Below, in pieces: positions 18,088 to 27,032 of a stretch of 64,000 nt of DNA. The DNA is from Shewanella woodyi ATCC 51908 (GTDB lineage Bacteria > Pseudomonadota > Gammaproteobacteria > Enterobacterales > Shewanellaceae). Numbering within the stretch: position 1 is the first letter of the stretch; each line of letters opens with the position of its first letter. The stretch lies in NCBI RefSeq assembly GCF_000019525.1, contig NC_010506.1, positions 1,984,001-2,048,000 on the forward strand, written 5' to 3'. Below the pieces are notes generated by a model. It was not told the DNA's origin. It did not search any database and saw nothing but the letters and a program-made list of their open reading frames with translations. Position numbers and translations under genes: made by a program.

Positions 18088-19458
18088 ATGGCATTAACAG
18101 CGACGGGAATAGGTTCTGGGCTAGATATTAACACTATTGTCGGTGTTTTAGTTGATGCTGAGAAAGTCCCCAAAGAAGCTATCTTTGATAAAACAGAGAA
18201 GACCATCGATGCGAAAGTGTCGGCCATAGGTACACTGAAAAGTGCCTTGTCGACGTTTCAAGATGCGCTTGAAAAACTAAAAGATGGCAATAACATTAAT
18301 CAAAAATCAGTTTCGACTGGTGACAGCCAGTTTTTAACGGCAACAGCCGATAAAACCGCACAAACTGGAAGCTACAACATTAAGGTTGAGCAGTTAGCCA
18401 CAGCTCATAAAGTGGCTGGTATTAATGTTGCTGATCCCGCTGCAGCAGTCGGTGAGGGGAGTTTAGACTTAACAGTTAATGGAAATAGCTTTTCTGTTGA
18501 TGTTGGGGCTGGTGATTCCCTAGAAGATATTGCTAAAAGCATCAATGATGCCACAGATAATGTTGGTGTCACTGCAACGATTATTACCAGTGATGCAGGC
18601 AGTCGGTTGGTCCTTAGTTCTGATGTCGAAGGGCCCGATAGCCAGATAACGGTAGCTGCGACTGATACGGTTGGTACCGGTTTGAACGATATGTTTGGTG
18701 GAGTTAACCTCACCGAACTTCAAGAAGCGAAGCCTTCAATAATCCATGTCGATGGTCAAAAGATAACCTCTCAAACTAACGAAGTTAAAGGGGCTATCAC
18801 TGGCGTTACTCTTAATCTAACTGATGCGGATATTAATACGAGCAGTACTGTTAAAATTGAGTTGGATAAAGAAGGGATTAAAGAGAATATTACCGACTTT
18901 GTTGATGCTTATAACAGCCTTATTGAGTCCATTGATAAGCTTAGTGCTTATGATACAGAGAAGAAAACGGCTGCGGCGCTTCAAGGGGACTCAATGATCC
19001 GTTCGATAGAGTCTCAGGCACGTAACCTAATCAGTTCAAGAGTCACGGTTGATGGTGAGACTGTTGCCCTTTATGACATTGGGATATCGGCAGATCGCTA
19101 TGGTAAGTTGTCTGTTGATAGCACTAAACTTGATAAAGTGATCGATGAAGATATTGGTAGCATCGAAGGACTGTTTGCTACGGATACTACCGGTATAGCA
19201 GTTCAATTGGATGAGCTTGTTGAGGGCTATGTTAAGACCGGTGGTCTAATCGATTCTCGCAATAATGCTTACACCAGTGATAAGCAGAGATTAGATGATC
19301 AGCGAGAAGCATTTTCATTAAAGATGGAACAACTGCAGGCTCGATTGTTTAAGCAGTTTAATGCCATGGATCTTGTGGTTGGAAATCTTAACCAACAAGC
19401 TGGCGGCATTATCAGTGGACTTAACTCACTCCCTGGTGTTGTTAAATCCCAAAGTTAA
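18088..19458 (+). CDS. fliD: FliD, filament cap protein
   Basis: 456 residues. N-terminal MALTATGIGSGLDINTIVGV with the FliD_N domain, and a C-terminal FliD_C region with VDAYNSLIESIDKLSAYD and a terminal coiled coil (LKMEQLQARLFKQFNAMDLV). The cap complex folds flagellin at the filament tip. It is followed at 23 bases by the FliT-like gene, its likely chaperone. Confidence 0.95.
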   Translation: MALTATGIGSGLDINTIVGVLVDAEKVPKEAIFDKTEKTIDAKVSAIGTLKSALSTFQDALEKLKDGNNINQKSVSTGDSQFLTATADKTAQTGSYNIKVEQLATAHKVAGINVADPAAAVGEGSLDLTVNGNSFSVDVGAGDSLEDIAKSINDATDNVGVTATIITSDAGSRLVLSSDVEGPDSQITVAATDTVGTGLNDMFGGVNLTELQEAKPSIIHVDGQKITSQTNEVKGAITGVTLNLTDADINTSSTVKIELDKEGIKENITDFVDAYNSLIESIDKLSAYDTEKKTAAALQGDSMIRSIESQARNLISSRVTVDGETVALYDIGISADRYGKLSVDSTKLDKVIDEDIGSIEGLFATDTTGIAVQLDELVEGYVKTGGLIDSRNNAYTSDKQRLDDQREAFSLKMEQLQARLFKQFNAMDLVVGNLNQQAGGIISGLNSLPGVVKSQS

Positions 19459-19480
19459 ACCAAATTTGTAACTGGAGTAA

Positions 19481-19810
19481 ATGGTGCAAAACTTTCAGGC
19501 GTTGGAGGAGCTAAATCAAGCTCTTGAACTGTTACTCGCAAAACTGGATAAAGAACCTGCTGAAAGTGAACTTGCTGATGAGTTGGTATCAGAATTGCAG
19601 GTACTGGTTGGTAAGCGTCAACTTTTGCTTAATGATTTACTTGCAGCAATTAAGCTAGAAGATAAAACTATGTGGCTCAAACAATTAGAGCTGACTCAAC
19701 GTTTTGAGCAACAAGCTAAAGTTATAATGCGGCATAGACAAGAGTTGATGCATCTGAGCAGTAAAAGTAAACGGCAAATAAACTTTTACAAGTCAATCGG
19801 TGCTAAATAG
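19481..19810 (+). CDS. fliT: FliT-like flagellar chaperone
   Basis: 109 residues, all-helical and rich in Leu, Glu and Gln (LEELNQALELLLAKLDKEPA). It has no strong family motif, but it sits between fliD and fliS exactly where fliT or a FliT-like gene (flaI in Vibrio) is found, and size and composition fit. FliT binds FliD for export. The gene identity rests largely on position. Confidence 0.7.
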   Translation: MVQNFQALEELNQALELLLAKLDKEPAESELADELVSELQVLVGKRQLLLNDLLAAIKLEDKTMWLKQLELTQRFEQQAKVIMRHRQELMHLSSKSKRQINFYKSIGAK

Positions 19811-19820
19811 GTAGGTATAT

Positions 19821-20231
19821 ATGAGAAAGTCACTGCAATCATATCGTAAAGTATCTGTTGAGAGTGAGATCTCAGTTGCTTCACCGCACAGAATTATACA
19901 GATGATGTTTGAAGGTGCTTTACAGCGTTTGGCACAAAGCCGTTACGCAATAGAAAACAATGATATTGCTAATAAAGGCATCTATATTGGTAAAGCTGTG
20001 GGCCTTATCACAGGTTTAAACAACAGCCTTAATATGGATGCTGGTGGTGATATCGCAAGTAACCTTTCAGATCTCTACGATTTTATGTTACGACGCATTT
20101 CAGAAGCCAATATGAATAATGACATACAGGCAATTGATGATGTCAGTGATATCTTGAAAACAATTAAAGAGGGCTGGGATGCGATTCCGCCTGAGAAGCA
20201 TCATATGGCATCTCATTCAGAAGCGATGTAA
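19821..20231 (+). CDS. fliS: FliS, flagellin export chaperone
   Basis: 136 residues. The conserved N-terminal segment (SLQSYRKVSVESEISVASPH, RIIQMMFEGALQRLAQSRYA) and LYDFMLRRISEANMNND are typical. FliS binds the C-terminus of flagellin and prevents polymerisation in the cytoplasm. It is the last gene before a strong terminator. Confidence 0.95.
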   Translation: MRKSLQSYRKVSVESEISVASPHRIIQMMFEGALQRLAQSRYAIENNDIANKGIYIGKAVGLITGLNNSLNMDAGGDIASNLSDLYDFMLRRISEANMNNDIQAIDDVSDILKTIKEGWDAIPPEKHHMASHSEAM

Positions 20232-20252
20232 TCCTATCTGCGTGTATATCTT

Positions 20253-20277
20253 CAAGGGGCTAATCAGCCCCTTGTTC
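20253..20277 (+). terminator. Rho-independent terminator after fliS
   Basis: CAAGGGGCT pairs with AGCCCCTTG around AATC, followed by TTCATT. It closes the flaG-fliS unit ahead of flrA. Confidence 0.8.
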
Positions 20278-20542
20278 ATTCCAAATAAAGTCGACACTAG
20301 TCAAAAAGTTGACATTGATACCCTAATTTGTTGACTATTTCATCAAAAAAAAAATTAGTTCTGCTAAAATCAATTCAGTGGAGCATTAAATGCATCAGGT
20401 ACTTGCTAATAGCCTGCTGATAATACACTATTCCTCATGGTAGTGATTTCTTACATACTATTATGGAAATGCTACTCCGCTTTTACAGCAACAAACACTA
20501 ATAATTAATGCGAATAATAACCAGCGCTTTACGGCTTTTTGA
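20278..20542 (+). other. Intergenic region upstream of flrA
   Basis: No gene is seen here. The stretch is AT-rich with an A10 tract at about 20345-20354. A TGC-TAAAAT extended -10 candidate lies at 20362-20370, 173 bases before the flrA start. No sigma-54 or sigma-28 match is visible, as expected for the top regulator of the cascade. The promoter call is weak. Confidence 0.35.
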
Positions 20543-21976
20543 ATGATGCAAACAGATCAACGAATTCTACTTGTCGGTAACCAGTCTGAGCGAATGAATC
20601 GCTTATCTTGTGTATTTGAGTTTTTAGGTGAACAAGTTGAGTTAGTCGCAGTCGATAAACTCGAACTGCGAGTTCATAACACTCGATTTCGAGCTTTAAT
20701 CATCTCATCCGACATACAGTCTAAAGAGTTACTACAAACTCTTGCAGCTACCTTGCCTTGGCAGCCGATATTATTGCTTGGCGAGATGGATGGCGCTGTT
20801 GCGTCTAATATACTCGGCCATATTGAGGAGCCTCTAAATTATCCTCAGCTGACAGAGCTTCTTCACTTCTGTCAGGTTTTTGGGCAAGCTAAACGTCCAG
20901 ATATTCCTACTAGTGTAAACCAAACCAAACTGTTCAGAAGCATGGTTGGCAGAAGTGATGGCATTGCCCAGGTTCGTCATTTGATCAACCAAGTTGCTCC
21001 CTCAGATGCGACAGTGCTTGTCCTTGGCCAATCCGGTACAGGTAAAGAGGTGGTGGCGAGGAACATCCACTATATTTCAGATCGCCGTGATGGGCCCTTT
21101 ATACCCGTTAACTGTGGTGCAATCCCTCCTGAGCTTCTTGAAAGTGAACTTTTTGGTCATGAAAAGGGATCCTTTACTGGAGCGATAAGTGCACGAAAAG
21201 GGCGCTTTGAACTTGCAGAGAAAGGAACACTTTTCTTAGATGAAATTGGTGATATGCCTCTGCAGATGCAGGTGAAATTGCTTCGAGTTCTTCAGGAAAA
21301 AGTGTTTGAAAGAGTCGGTGGTTCTAAATCGATTACTACTGATGTACGTGTTGTCGCGGCAACGCACCGTCAACTAGAGTCAATGATTTTAGAGGGAGAG
21401 TTTAGGGAAGATCTCTATTATCGTTTGAATGTCTTTCCTATCGAAATGCCAGCTTTATGCGAGCGTAAAGATGATATCCCGCTGCTTTTGCAAGAACTTG
21501 TTAGCCGAGTGTATAACGAAGGGCGTGGCAAAGTTCGTTTTACTCAAAGAGCAATCGAGTCATTAAAAGAGCATGCTTGGTCAGGTAATGTCCGTGAGCT
21601 GTCTAACTTGGTTGAGCGTTTAACGATTCTTTACCCAGGTGGGTTGGTTGATGTTAATGATCTGCCAGTAAAGTATCGTCATATTGATGTGCCTGAATAC
21701 TGTGTAGAGGTCAGTGAAGAGGAGCAAGAGCGTGATGCGCTCGCTTCCATATTCAACAGTGACGAGCCTGTCGATATTCCTGAGACACGTTTCCCTAGTG
21801 AACTTCCGCCCGAAGGCGTTAATCTTAAAGATCTATTAGCTGAGCTCGAAATTGATATGATTAGACAGGCATTGGAACAACAAGATAATGTGGTTGCCAG
21901 AGCCGCTGAGATGTTGGGCATTAGGCGAACAACCTTAGTTGAAAAGATGAGAAAGTATGGAATGGGAAAAGAGTAA
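20543..21976 (+). CDS. flrA: FlrA, sigma-54 master activator of flagellar genes
   Basis: 477 residues in FleQ/FlrA layout. An N-terminal receiver-like domain (1-120) lacks the usual phosphoacceptor surroundings. A AAA+ domain follows (about 135-370) with Walker A GQSGTGKE near 162-169, the sigma-54 contact loop GSFTGA at 209-214 (canonical GAFTGA) and FLDEIGDMPL. The C-terminal Fis-type helix-turn-helix ends RAAEMLGIRRTTLVEKMRKY. In Vibrio and Shewanella FlrA turns on flrBC and early fli genes and is antagonised by FlhG and cyclic-di-GMP. flrB downstream has a sigma-54 promoter, which fits. Confidence 0.95.
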   Translation: MMQTDQRILLVGNQSERMNRLSCVFEFLGEQVELVAVDKLELRVHNTRFRALIISSDIQSKELLQTLAATLPWQPILLLGEMDGAVASNILGHIEEPLNYPQLTELLHFCQVFGQAKRPDIPTSVNQTKLFRSMVGRSDGIAQVRHLINQVAPSDATVLVLGQSGTGKEVVARNIHYISDRRDGPFIPVNCGAIPPELLESELFGHEKGSFTGAISARKGRFELAEKGTLFLDEIGDMPLQMQVKLLRVLQEKVFERVGGSKSITTDVRVVAATHRQLESMILEGEFREDLYYRLNVFPIEMPALCERKDDIPLLLQELVSRVYNEGRGKVRFTQRAIESLKEHAWSGNVRELSNLVERLTILYPGGLVDVNDLPVKYRHIDVPEYCVEVSEEEQERDALASIFNSDEPVDIPETRFPSELPPEGVNLKDLLAELEIDMIRQALEQQDNVVARAAEMLGIRRTTLVEKMRKYGMGKE

Positions 21977-22166
21977 TACCGAGTAGATTACCCTCCCGTA
22001 AATTTAGCCCTTAAATATGCAAGCTTCTTGTTAGCTATAAGGGCTAAAATCATTATCTTTAGTCAATATTCATTCGTTAAACTTACTACCAATATCAGTT
22101 ATTTTTGCATAGATAACTGATGCTTATTAATCAATGTCTTCCTTATTTTCTTTCCTTTTTATTTTG

Positions 22167-22182
22167 TGGCGTAAATTCTGCA
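22167..22182 (+). promoter_or_regulatory. Sigma-54 promoter of flrBC
   Basis: TGGCGTAAATTCTGCA has GG at 22168-22169 and GC at 22180-22181, 10 bases apart. It is 38 bases upstream of the flrB ATG. It is the expected FlrA target. Confidence 0.75.
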
Positions 22183-22219
22183 TGTAGCTTGTTAGCAGCA
22201 ATTTTTTGACGGAGTAAAT

Positions 22220-23332
22220 ATGTCCGTAAGTCCTCAAATACAACAGGATACGATATCCCAACACTCTCCTAAGTGGTTGGATATTGCGCCAGCAGCGAAT
22301 ATGTCTAATCGAATGGAGCATATTCTGCAAGCTATGCCATCGGGCATTGTTATCATAAATGGTGATGGTGTTGTTACGGACACAAATCCTGTCGCGGTGA
22401 AGCTATTAGGCTTGCCTTTGGAGGGGTTAAAGTGGATTCAGGTTATTAATCGTGCCTTTTCTCCTCAAGACGATGATGGACATGAAGTATCACTTCGTAA
22501 TGGCCGCAGAGTGAAGTTAGCAATCACTCCACTAACACCTGAATCTGGCCAATTAATAGTGTTAACTGATCTGACAGAAACGCGTATTTTGCAGAAAAAC
22601 TTATCGCATCTTCAGCGTCTCTCTGCTTTAGGTAAAATGGTGGCCACTTTGGCTCACCAAGTTAGAACGCCATTAACAGCTGCACTTCTATATGCTTCCA
22701 ACTTAGGAAGTCCTAAATTGACGGATGTTTCCAGAAAAAGATTTCAGGGAAAGTTAGTTGATAGGCTAAACGAGTTAGAGCATCAGGTGAATGATATGCT
22801 CTTAATGGCTAAAGGCCGTCAGCAGGAGCAAGGCGAAGCGGAGCATATCTCAACGGTCATGGAAAGCGTACTCGCCAATTGCGAACCGATTGCTGAGCAG
22901 AACCGGTGTGAACTTGAATTTATAGATAGCTCGAAGAGTCCATTTCTGGCTAATTCGAGTGCGTTAAGCTCAGCAATTAATAATCTGGTTGTTAACAGCA
23001 TTGAAGCTGGCTCGACAAAGGTAAAAATTCAGGGATATGAAACACAGAGCAATTTGCATATCGACATTATTGATAATGGCAAAGGGTTAGACAAGGCGAT
23101 GCAGCAGAAGGTGCTTGAACCATTTTTTACCACTAAAGCACAAGGTACCGGTTTAGGTTTAGCGGTTGTTCAATCTGTTGTGGCAAATCATAGTGGAAAA
23201 TTGCAACTTAGATGTGAAAAAACAAAAGGGTGTACGGCTTCATTGGTTTTCCCAAAATTATTGGGCCAAGACTCTGAAACCTTTGATAAACCCTTGGTAA
23301 AAGAAGTTGATGAAGGAGCTAAATATGTCTGA
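22220..23332 (+). CDS. flrB: FlrB, cytoplasmic sensor histidine kinase
   Basis: 370 residues with no membrane segment. A PAS-like domain (about 30-115) is followed by a HisKA dimerisation helix with phospho-accepting H146 in LAHQVRTPLTA. The HATPase_c domain has the N box (NNLVVNSIEAGS), G1 (DNGKGLDKAM), F box (PFFTTKAQGTGLGLA). It phosphorylates FlrC. Its stop overlaps the flrC start by 8 bases, so the two are translationally coupled. Confidence 0.95.
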   Translation: MSVSPQIQQDTISQHSPKWLDIAPAANMSNRMEHILQAMPSGIVIINGDGVVTDTNPVAVKLLGLPLEGLKWIQVINRAFSPQDDDGHEVSLRNGRRVKLAITPLTPESGQLIVLTDLTETRILQKNLSHLQRLSALGKMVATLAHQVRTPLTAALLYASNLGSPKLTDVSRKRFQGKLVDRLNELEHQVNDMLLMAKGRQQEQGEAEHISTVMESVLANCEPIAEQNRCELEFIDSSKSPFLANSSALSSAINNLVVNSIEAGSTKVKIQGYETQSNLHIDIIDNGKGLDKAMQQKVLEPFFTTKAQGTGLGLAVVQSVVANHSGKLQLRCEKTKGCTASLVFPKLLGQDSETFDKPLVKEVDEGAKYV

Positions 23333-24683
23333 AGGTAAACTATTATTGGTCGAAGATGATCACTCTCTTCGTGAAGCCCTATTAGACACTCTTTTGATAG
23401 CTCATTATGACTGTGTGGATGTTGCTTCTGCAGAGGATGCCATTGTTAAGCTTAAACACGAGTCATTTGATATGGTGATAAGTGATGTGCAGATGGAGGG
23501 AGTGGGTGGTTTAGGCTTACTAAATTACCTTCAACAACATCACCCACAGTTACCTATGTTACTTATGACAGCATATGCAACGATAGATAATGCTGTAAAT
23601 GCTATTAAGCTTGGGGCTGTCGATTATTTAGCGAAGCCCTTTGCACCAGAGGTTTTGTTGAATCAAGTCTCTCGTTATCTCAAGCCAAAATTGTGTCAAA
23701 CACAACCTGTTGTTGCTGATGAAAAGAGTCTAGCGCTACTCTCTTTAGCACAGAAAGTGGCAGCTTCAGATGCTTCAGTGATGATCATGGGGCCAAGTGG
23801 TTCAGGTAAAGAGGTATTGGCTAGGTTTATTCACCAAAACAGCCCCCGTGCAGAGCAACCTTTTGTCGCGATTAACTGTGCAGCAATTCCTGAAAATATG
23901 CTTGAAGCAACTCTATTTGGCTATGAAAAAGGGGCTTTCACCGGTGCTTATCAGGCCTGTCCTGGTAAATTTGAACAGGCGCAGGGAGGAACCTTGCTAC
24001 TTGATGAGATCTCTGAAATGGAGCTAGGCCTACAGGCTAAGTTACTAAGGGTACTTCAAGAGAGAGAGGTGGAGCGAATTGGCGGCCGCAAGAATATCAA
24101 GTTAGATGTGAGGGTATTGGCAACCTCAAACCGCGATCTTAAATCTATGGCAGCATCAGGTGACTTTAGAGAAGATCTCTATTACAGAATAAATGTGTTT
24201 CCTTTAGTCTGGCCTTCGTTAAATCAAAGGCCAGCAGATATACTACCACTGGCTCGTCATCTGCTGCTTAGGCATGCAACGACATCAGGGATGTCGGAGA
24301 TCCCTGATTTTGAAGAGAGCGCTTCTCGTCGCCTGCTGACTCACCGATGGCCTGGTAATGTCCGAGAGTTAGATAATGTGATTCAGAGAGCCTTAATTCT
24401 CTTCACTGGCGGGAATATAACCGCCAATGAGATCATAATCGATGCGGACGAAGTGATGCTTACTCAGGATGTGAAGTGTCATACTAGCACTCAAGAGAGC
24501 TCGCTGGAGTTGGATGCACTCGGAGATGAGCTAAAAGCTCAAGAACACGTGATCATTCTAGAAACTTTGACCCAGTGTCAAGGTAGTCGTAAGCTCGTTG
24601 CTGAGAAGCTAGGTATTAGCGCCAGAACTCTTAGGTATAAAATGGCCAAGATGAGAGATGCTGGTATTCAGATCCCTGCATAA
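23325..24683 (+). CDS. flrC: FlrC, sigma-54 response regulator
   Basis: 452 residues from ATG 23325 (MSEGKLLLVEDDHSLREALL), with GAAGGAG just upstream; an in-frame ATG at 23307 is rejected. Receiver domain with D54 in ISDVQMEGVGGLG, AAA+ domain with Walker A GPSGSGKEVLARFIH and an intact GAFTGA loop (YEKGAFTGAYQ), and a C-terminal Fis-type helix-turn-helix (RKLVAEKLGISARTLRYKMA). Phospho-FlrC activates the hook-basal-body sigma-54 promoters in Vibrio; the promoters at 4501, 7818 and 11340 are probable targets. Confidence 0.96.
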   Translation: MSEGKLLLVEDDHSLREALLDTLLIAHYDCVDVASAEDAIVKLKHESFDMVISDVQMEGVGGLGLLNYLQQHHPQLPMLLMTAYATIDNAVNAIKLGAVDYLAKPFAPEVLLNQVSRYLKPKLCQTQPVVADEKSLALLSLAQKVAASDASVMIMGPSGSGKEVLARFIHQNSPRAEQPFVAINCAAIPENMLEATLFGYEKGAFTGAYQACPGKFEQAQGGTLLLDEISEMELGLQAKLLRVLQEREVERIGGRKNIKLDVRVLATSNRDLKSMAASGDFREDLYYRINVFPLVWPSLNQRPADILPLARHLLLRHATTSGMSEIPDFEESASRRLLTHRWPGNVRELDNVIQRALILFTGGNITANEIIIDADEVMLTQDVKCHTSTQESSLELDALGDELKAQEHVIILETLTQCQGSRKLVAEKLGISARTLRYKMAKMRDAGIQIPA

Positions 24684-24717
24684 ACCGATCTTTTGATTTA
24701 GCTTAGCTATGTTTATA

Positions 24718-24743
24718 AAAGGCACTAACTTTAGTGCCTTTTT
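24718..24743 (+). terminator. Rho-independent terminator after flrC
   Basis: AAAGGCACTA pairs perfectly with TAGTGCCTTT around ACTT, followed by TT. Confidence 0.88.
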
Positions 24744-24811
24744 AGTATTTATTCCCCTCCATGCACAATTTTATCTCTCTCTTTTTTGTATTTCAGCACA
24801 ACTCATCTTTG

Positions 24812-24827
24812 TGGCAAACAAATTGCA
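24812..24827 (+). promoter_or_regulatory. Sigma-54 promoter of the fliE operon
   Basis: TGGCAAACAAATTGCA has GG at 24813-24814 and GC at 24825-24826, 10 bases apart. It precedes fliE by 75 bases and probably drives fliEFGHIJ. Confidence 0.87.
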
Positions 24828-24901
24828 TTAGTTCTTACCAAGAATCATTTTCGTCAACTATCCGTCATTTCTACTGTTAGTCGACTGTTTGGGAGAAACC
24901 T

Positions 24902-25234
24902 ATGCAAATCGGAGCAAACTCTTTATTGCAAGAGATGAAGTCACTGAGTGGAGAGATCCCTACAGGCAGTATCACTCCCCAGATAACGCAGCAGGTAAGA
25001 AGTACTTCAGGTAGCGATTTTGGTGAGTTGTTATCACAGGCTGTTACCAGTGTCGGTGAGTTACAAGCTAACTCTGGGGAGCTATCTTCTAGACTCGACA
25101 TGGGAGACACAAGGGTTACCTTGTCTGACACTGTTATCGCGCGTGAGAAAGCTAGCGTAGCATTTGAAGCAACAGTTCAAGTGAGAAATAAACTGGTGGA
25201 AGCCTATAAAGAAATCATGAGTATGCCTGTATAA
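24902..25234 (+). CDS. fliE: FliE, MS-ring to rod adaptor
   Basis: 110 residues, normal length, ending with the conserved segment DTVIAREKASVAFEATVQVR then NKLVEAYKEIMSMPV. FliE is the first exported rod component and joins FliF to FlgB. First gene of the fliE-J unit. Confidence 0.95.
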   Translation: MQIGANSLLQEMKSLSGEIPTGSITPQITQQVRSTSGSDFGELLSQAVTSVGELQANSGELSSRLDMGDTRVTLSDTVIAREKASVAFEATVQVRNKLVEAYKEIMSMPV

Positions 25235-25313
25235 TACGTTGCATTACTTAGGTTTTATCTATTTTTAGTTGGTATTTTGACCACAATGATTAATAGACAA
25301 GCAGGGATCTATT

Positions 25314-27032
25314 TTGAGTACAGATATGGTTGTAGGTACAAATTCCACATTGGCAAGTGATGATATTGCCGGTGGTGTTCAGGAAGAGAATAAGTCTGGT
25401 GGACTTGGCTCATTTGGTGGTGTTGATATGTTACGCCAAGTGACAATGGTGCTTGCACTTGCTATCTGTCTTGCTGTGGCTGTTTTTGTCATGTTGTGGG
25501 CCCAAGAGCCAGAGTTTCGACCATTGGGTAAAATGGCGACCGAAGATATGATCCAAGTACTCGATGTGTTGGATAAGAACAAGGTTGCTTATAAAATAGA
25601 GGGCGATGTTGTTAAAGTGCCTGAGGAGAAGTATCAAGAGGTCAAATTGATGCTTAGCCGTGAAGGGGTGGATAGCGCGTCAAACAGCACTGACTACCTG
25701 AGCCAAGATAGTGGCTTTGGTGTAAGTCAACGAATGGAACAAGCAAGGCTTAAACACAGCCAAGAGCTAAATTTAGCTAGAGCGATTGAAGAGCTACGAA
25801 GTGTCACTCGTGCAAAAGTGATTTTGGCTATTCCAAAAGAGAATGTGTTTGCCAGAAATCGCTCAAAACCTAGTGCCACTGTAGTGATTAGTGCACGCCG
25901 TGCAGGTTTAGGTCAGGAGGAGGTCGATTCGATAGTCGATATCGTTGCTTCTGCTGTACAGGGGTTAGAGCCAACACGTGTTACGGTTACCGATTCTAAT
26001 GGTCGTTTGCTAAACTCAGGCAGTCAAGATGGTGTATCGGCTCGAGCTAGAAGAGAGCTTGAGTTGGTTCAACAGAAAGAGTCAGAATACCGCAATAAAG
26101 TTGAATCCATATTAATGCCGATCCTTGGCCCTGAAAACTTTACCTCTCAAGTTGATGTGAGCATGGATTTTACCGCTGTTGAGCAAACCGCAAAACGCTT
26201 TAATCCAGATTTACCAGCGCTTCGCAGTGAGATGACGGTAGAGAATAGTTCTAACTCAGGTGCGATAGGCGGCATACCTGGTGCTTTGAGTAATCAGCCT
26301 CCAATGGAAGCGAACATTCCTCAAAATGCATTAGACGGTGAACAGAGTGAAGCAAATAAGAACCCTGGATCCTCTCATAAAGAAGCAACTCGTAATTTTG
26401 AATTAGACACCACCATCAGCCATACCAGACAACAGATAGGTGTTGTTAGACGTGTGAGCGTCTCTGTGGCTGTCGATTTTAAGCCTGGTCCCGCTGGTGA
26501 AGATGGACAGGTCAATCGAGTACCAAGAACAGATCAAGAGATGGCTAATATTCGTCGTCTACTTGAAGGGGCTGTTGGTTTTAGTACCCAGCGTGGGGAT
26601 GTTATTGAGGTGGTAACTGTTCCCTTTATGGATCAATTGATCGATGAAGCTCCAGCACCTGAATTATGGGAGCAACCTTGGTTCTGGCGTGCCATTAAAC
26701 TTGCCATGGGTGGCTTAGTTATTCTGGCGCTGATCCTGTTTATCGTCCGACCTATGTTGAAGAAACTTATCTATCCAGATAGCAGTAACCTACCTGATGA
26801 GCCAAAATTTGGTGATGAGTTAGCAGAAATTGAAGATCAATATGCATCGGATACTTTGGGCATGTTAAATCGTCCTGATGCTGAGTACAGCTATAATGAT
26901 GATGGCTCCATTTTGATACCAGATCTGCATAAAGATGATGATATGATTAAGGCGATTAGGGCACTCGTGGCTAATGAGCCGGAACTGTCTACACAGGTCG
27001 TTAAGGGTTGGTTACAAGACAATGAGCAATAA
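25314..27032 (+). CDS. fliF: FliF, MS-ring protein
   Basis: 572 residues. The start is a TTG (25314) behind AGGGA; the next ATG (25326) would remove four residues. Transmembrane helix at about 40-62 (MVLALAICLAVAVFVMLWAQ), the YscJ/FliF ring domains with VDSASNSTDYLSQDSGFG-type sequence, a second membrane helix near 460 (ALILFIVRP), and a C-terminal FliG-binding tail. It forms the inner-membrane ring that holds the C ring and export gate. fliG overlaps its end by 11 bases. Confidence 0.95.
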   Translation: MSTDMVVGTNSTLASDDIAGGVQEENKSGGLGSFGGVDMLRQVTMVLALAICLAVAVFVMLWAQEPEFRPLGKMATEDMIQVLDVLDKNKVAYKIEGDVVKVPEEKYQEVKLMLSREGVDSASNSTDYLSQDSGFGVSQRMEQARLKHSQELNLARAIEELRSVTRAKVILAIPKENVFARNRSKPSATVVISARRAGLGQEEVDSIVDIVASAVQGLEPTRVTVTDSNGRLLNSGSQDGVSARARRELELVQQKESEYRNKVESILMPILGPENFTSQVDVSMDFTAVEQTAKRFNPDLPALRSEMTVENSSNSGAIGGIPGALSNQPPMEANIPQNALDGEQSEANKNPGSSHKEATRNFELDTTISHTRQQIGVVRRVSVSVAVDFKPGPAGEDGQVNRVPRTDQEMANIRRLLEGAVGFSTQRGDVIEVVTVPFMDQLIDEAPAPELWEQPWFWRAIKLAMGGLVILALILFIVRPMLKKLIYPDSSNLPDEPKFGDELAEIEDQYASDTLGMLNRPDAEYSYNDDGSILIPDLHKDDDMIKAIRALVANEPELSTQVVKGWLQDNEQ

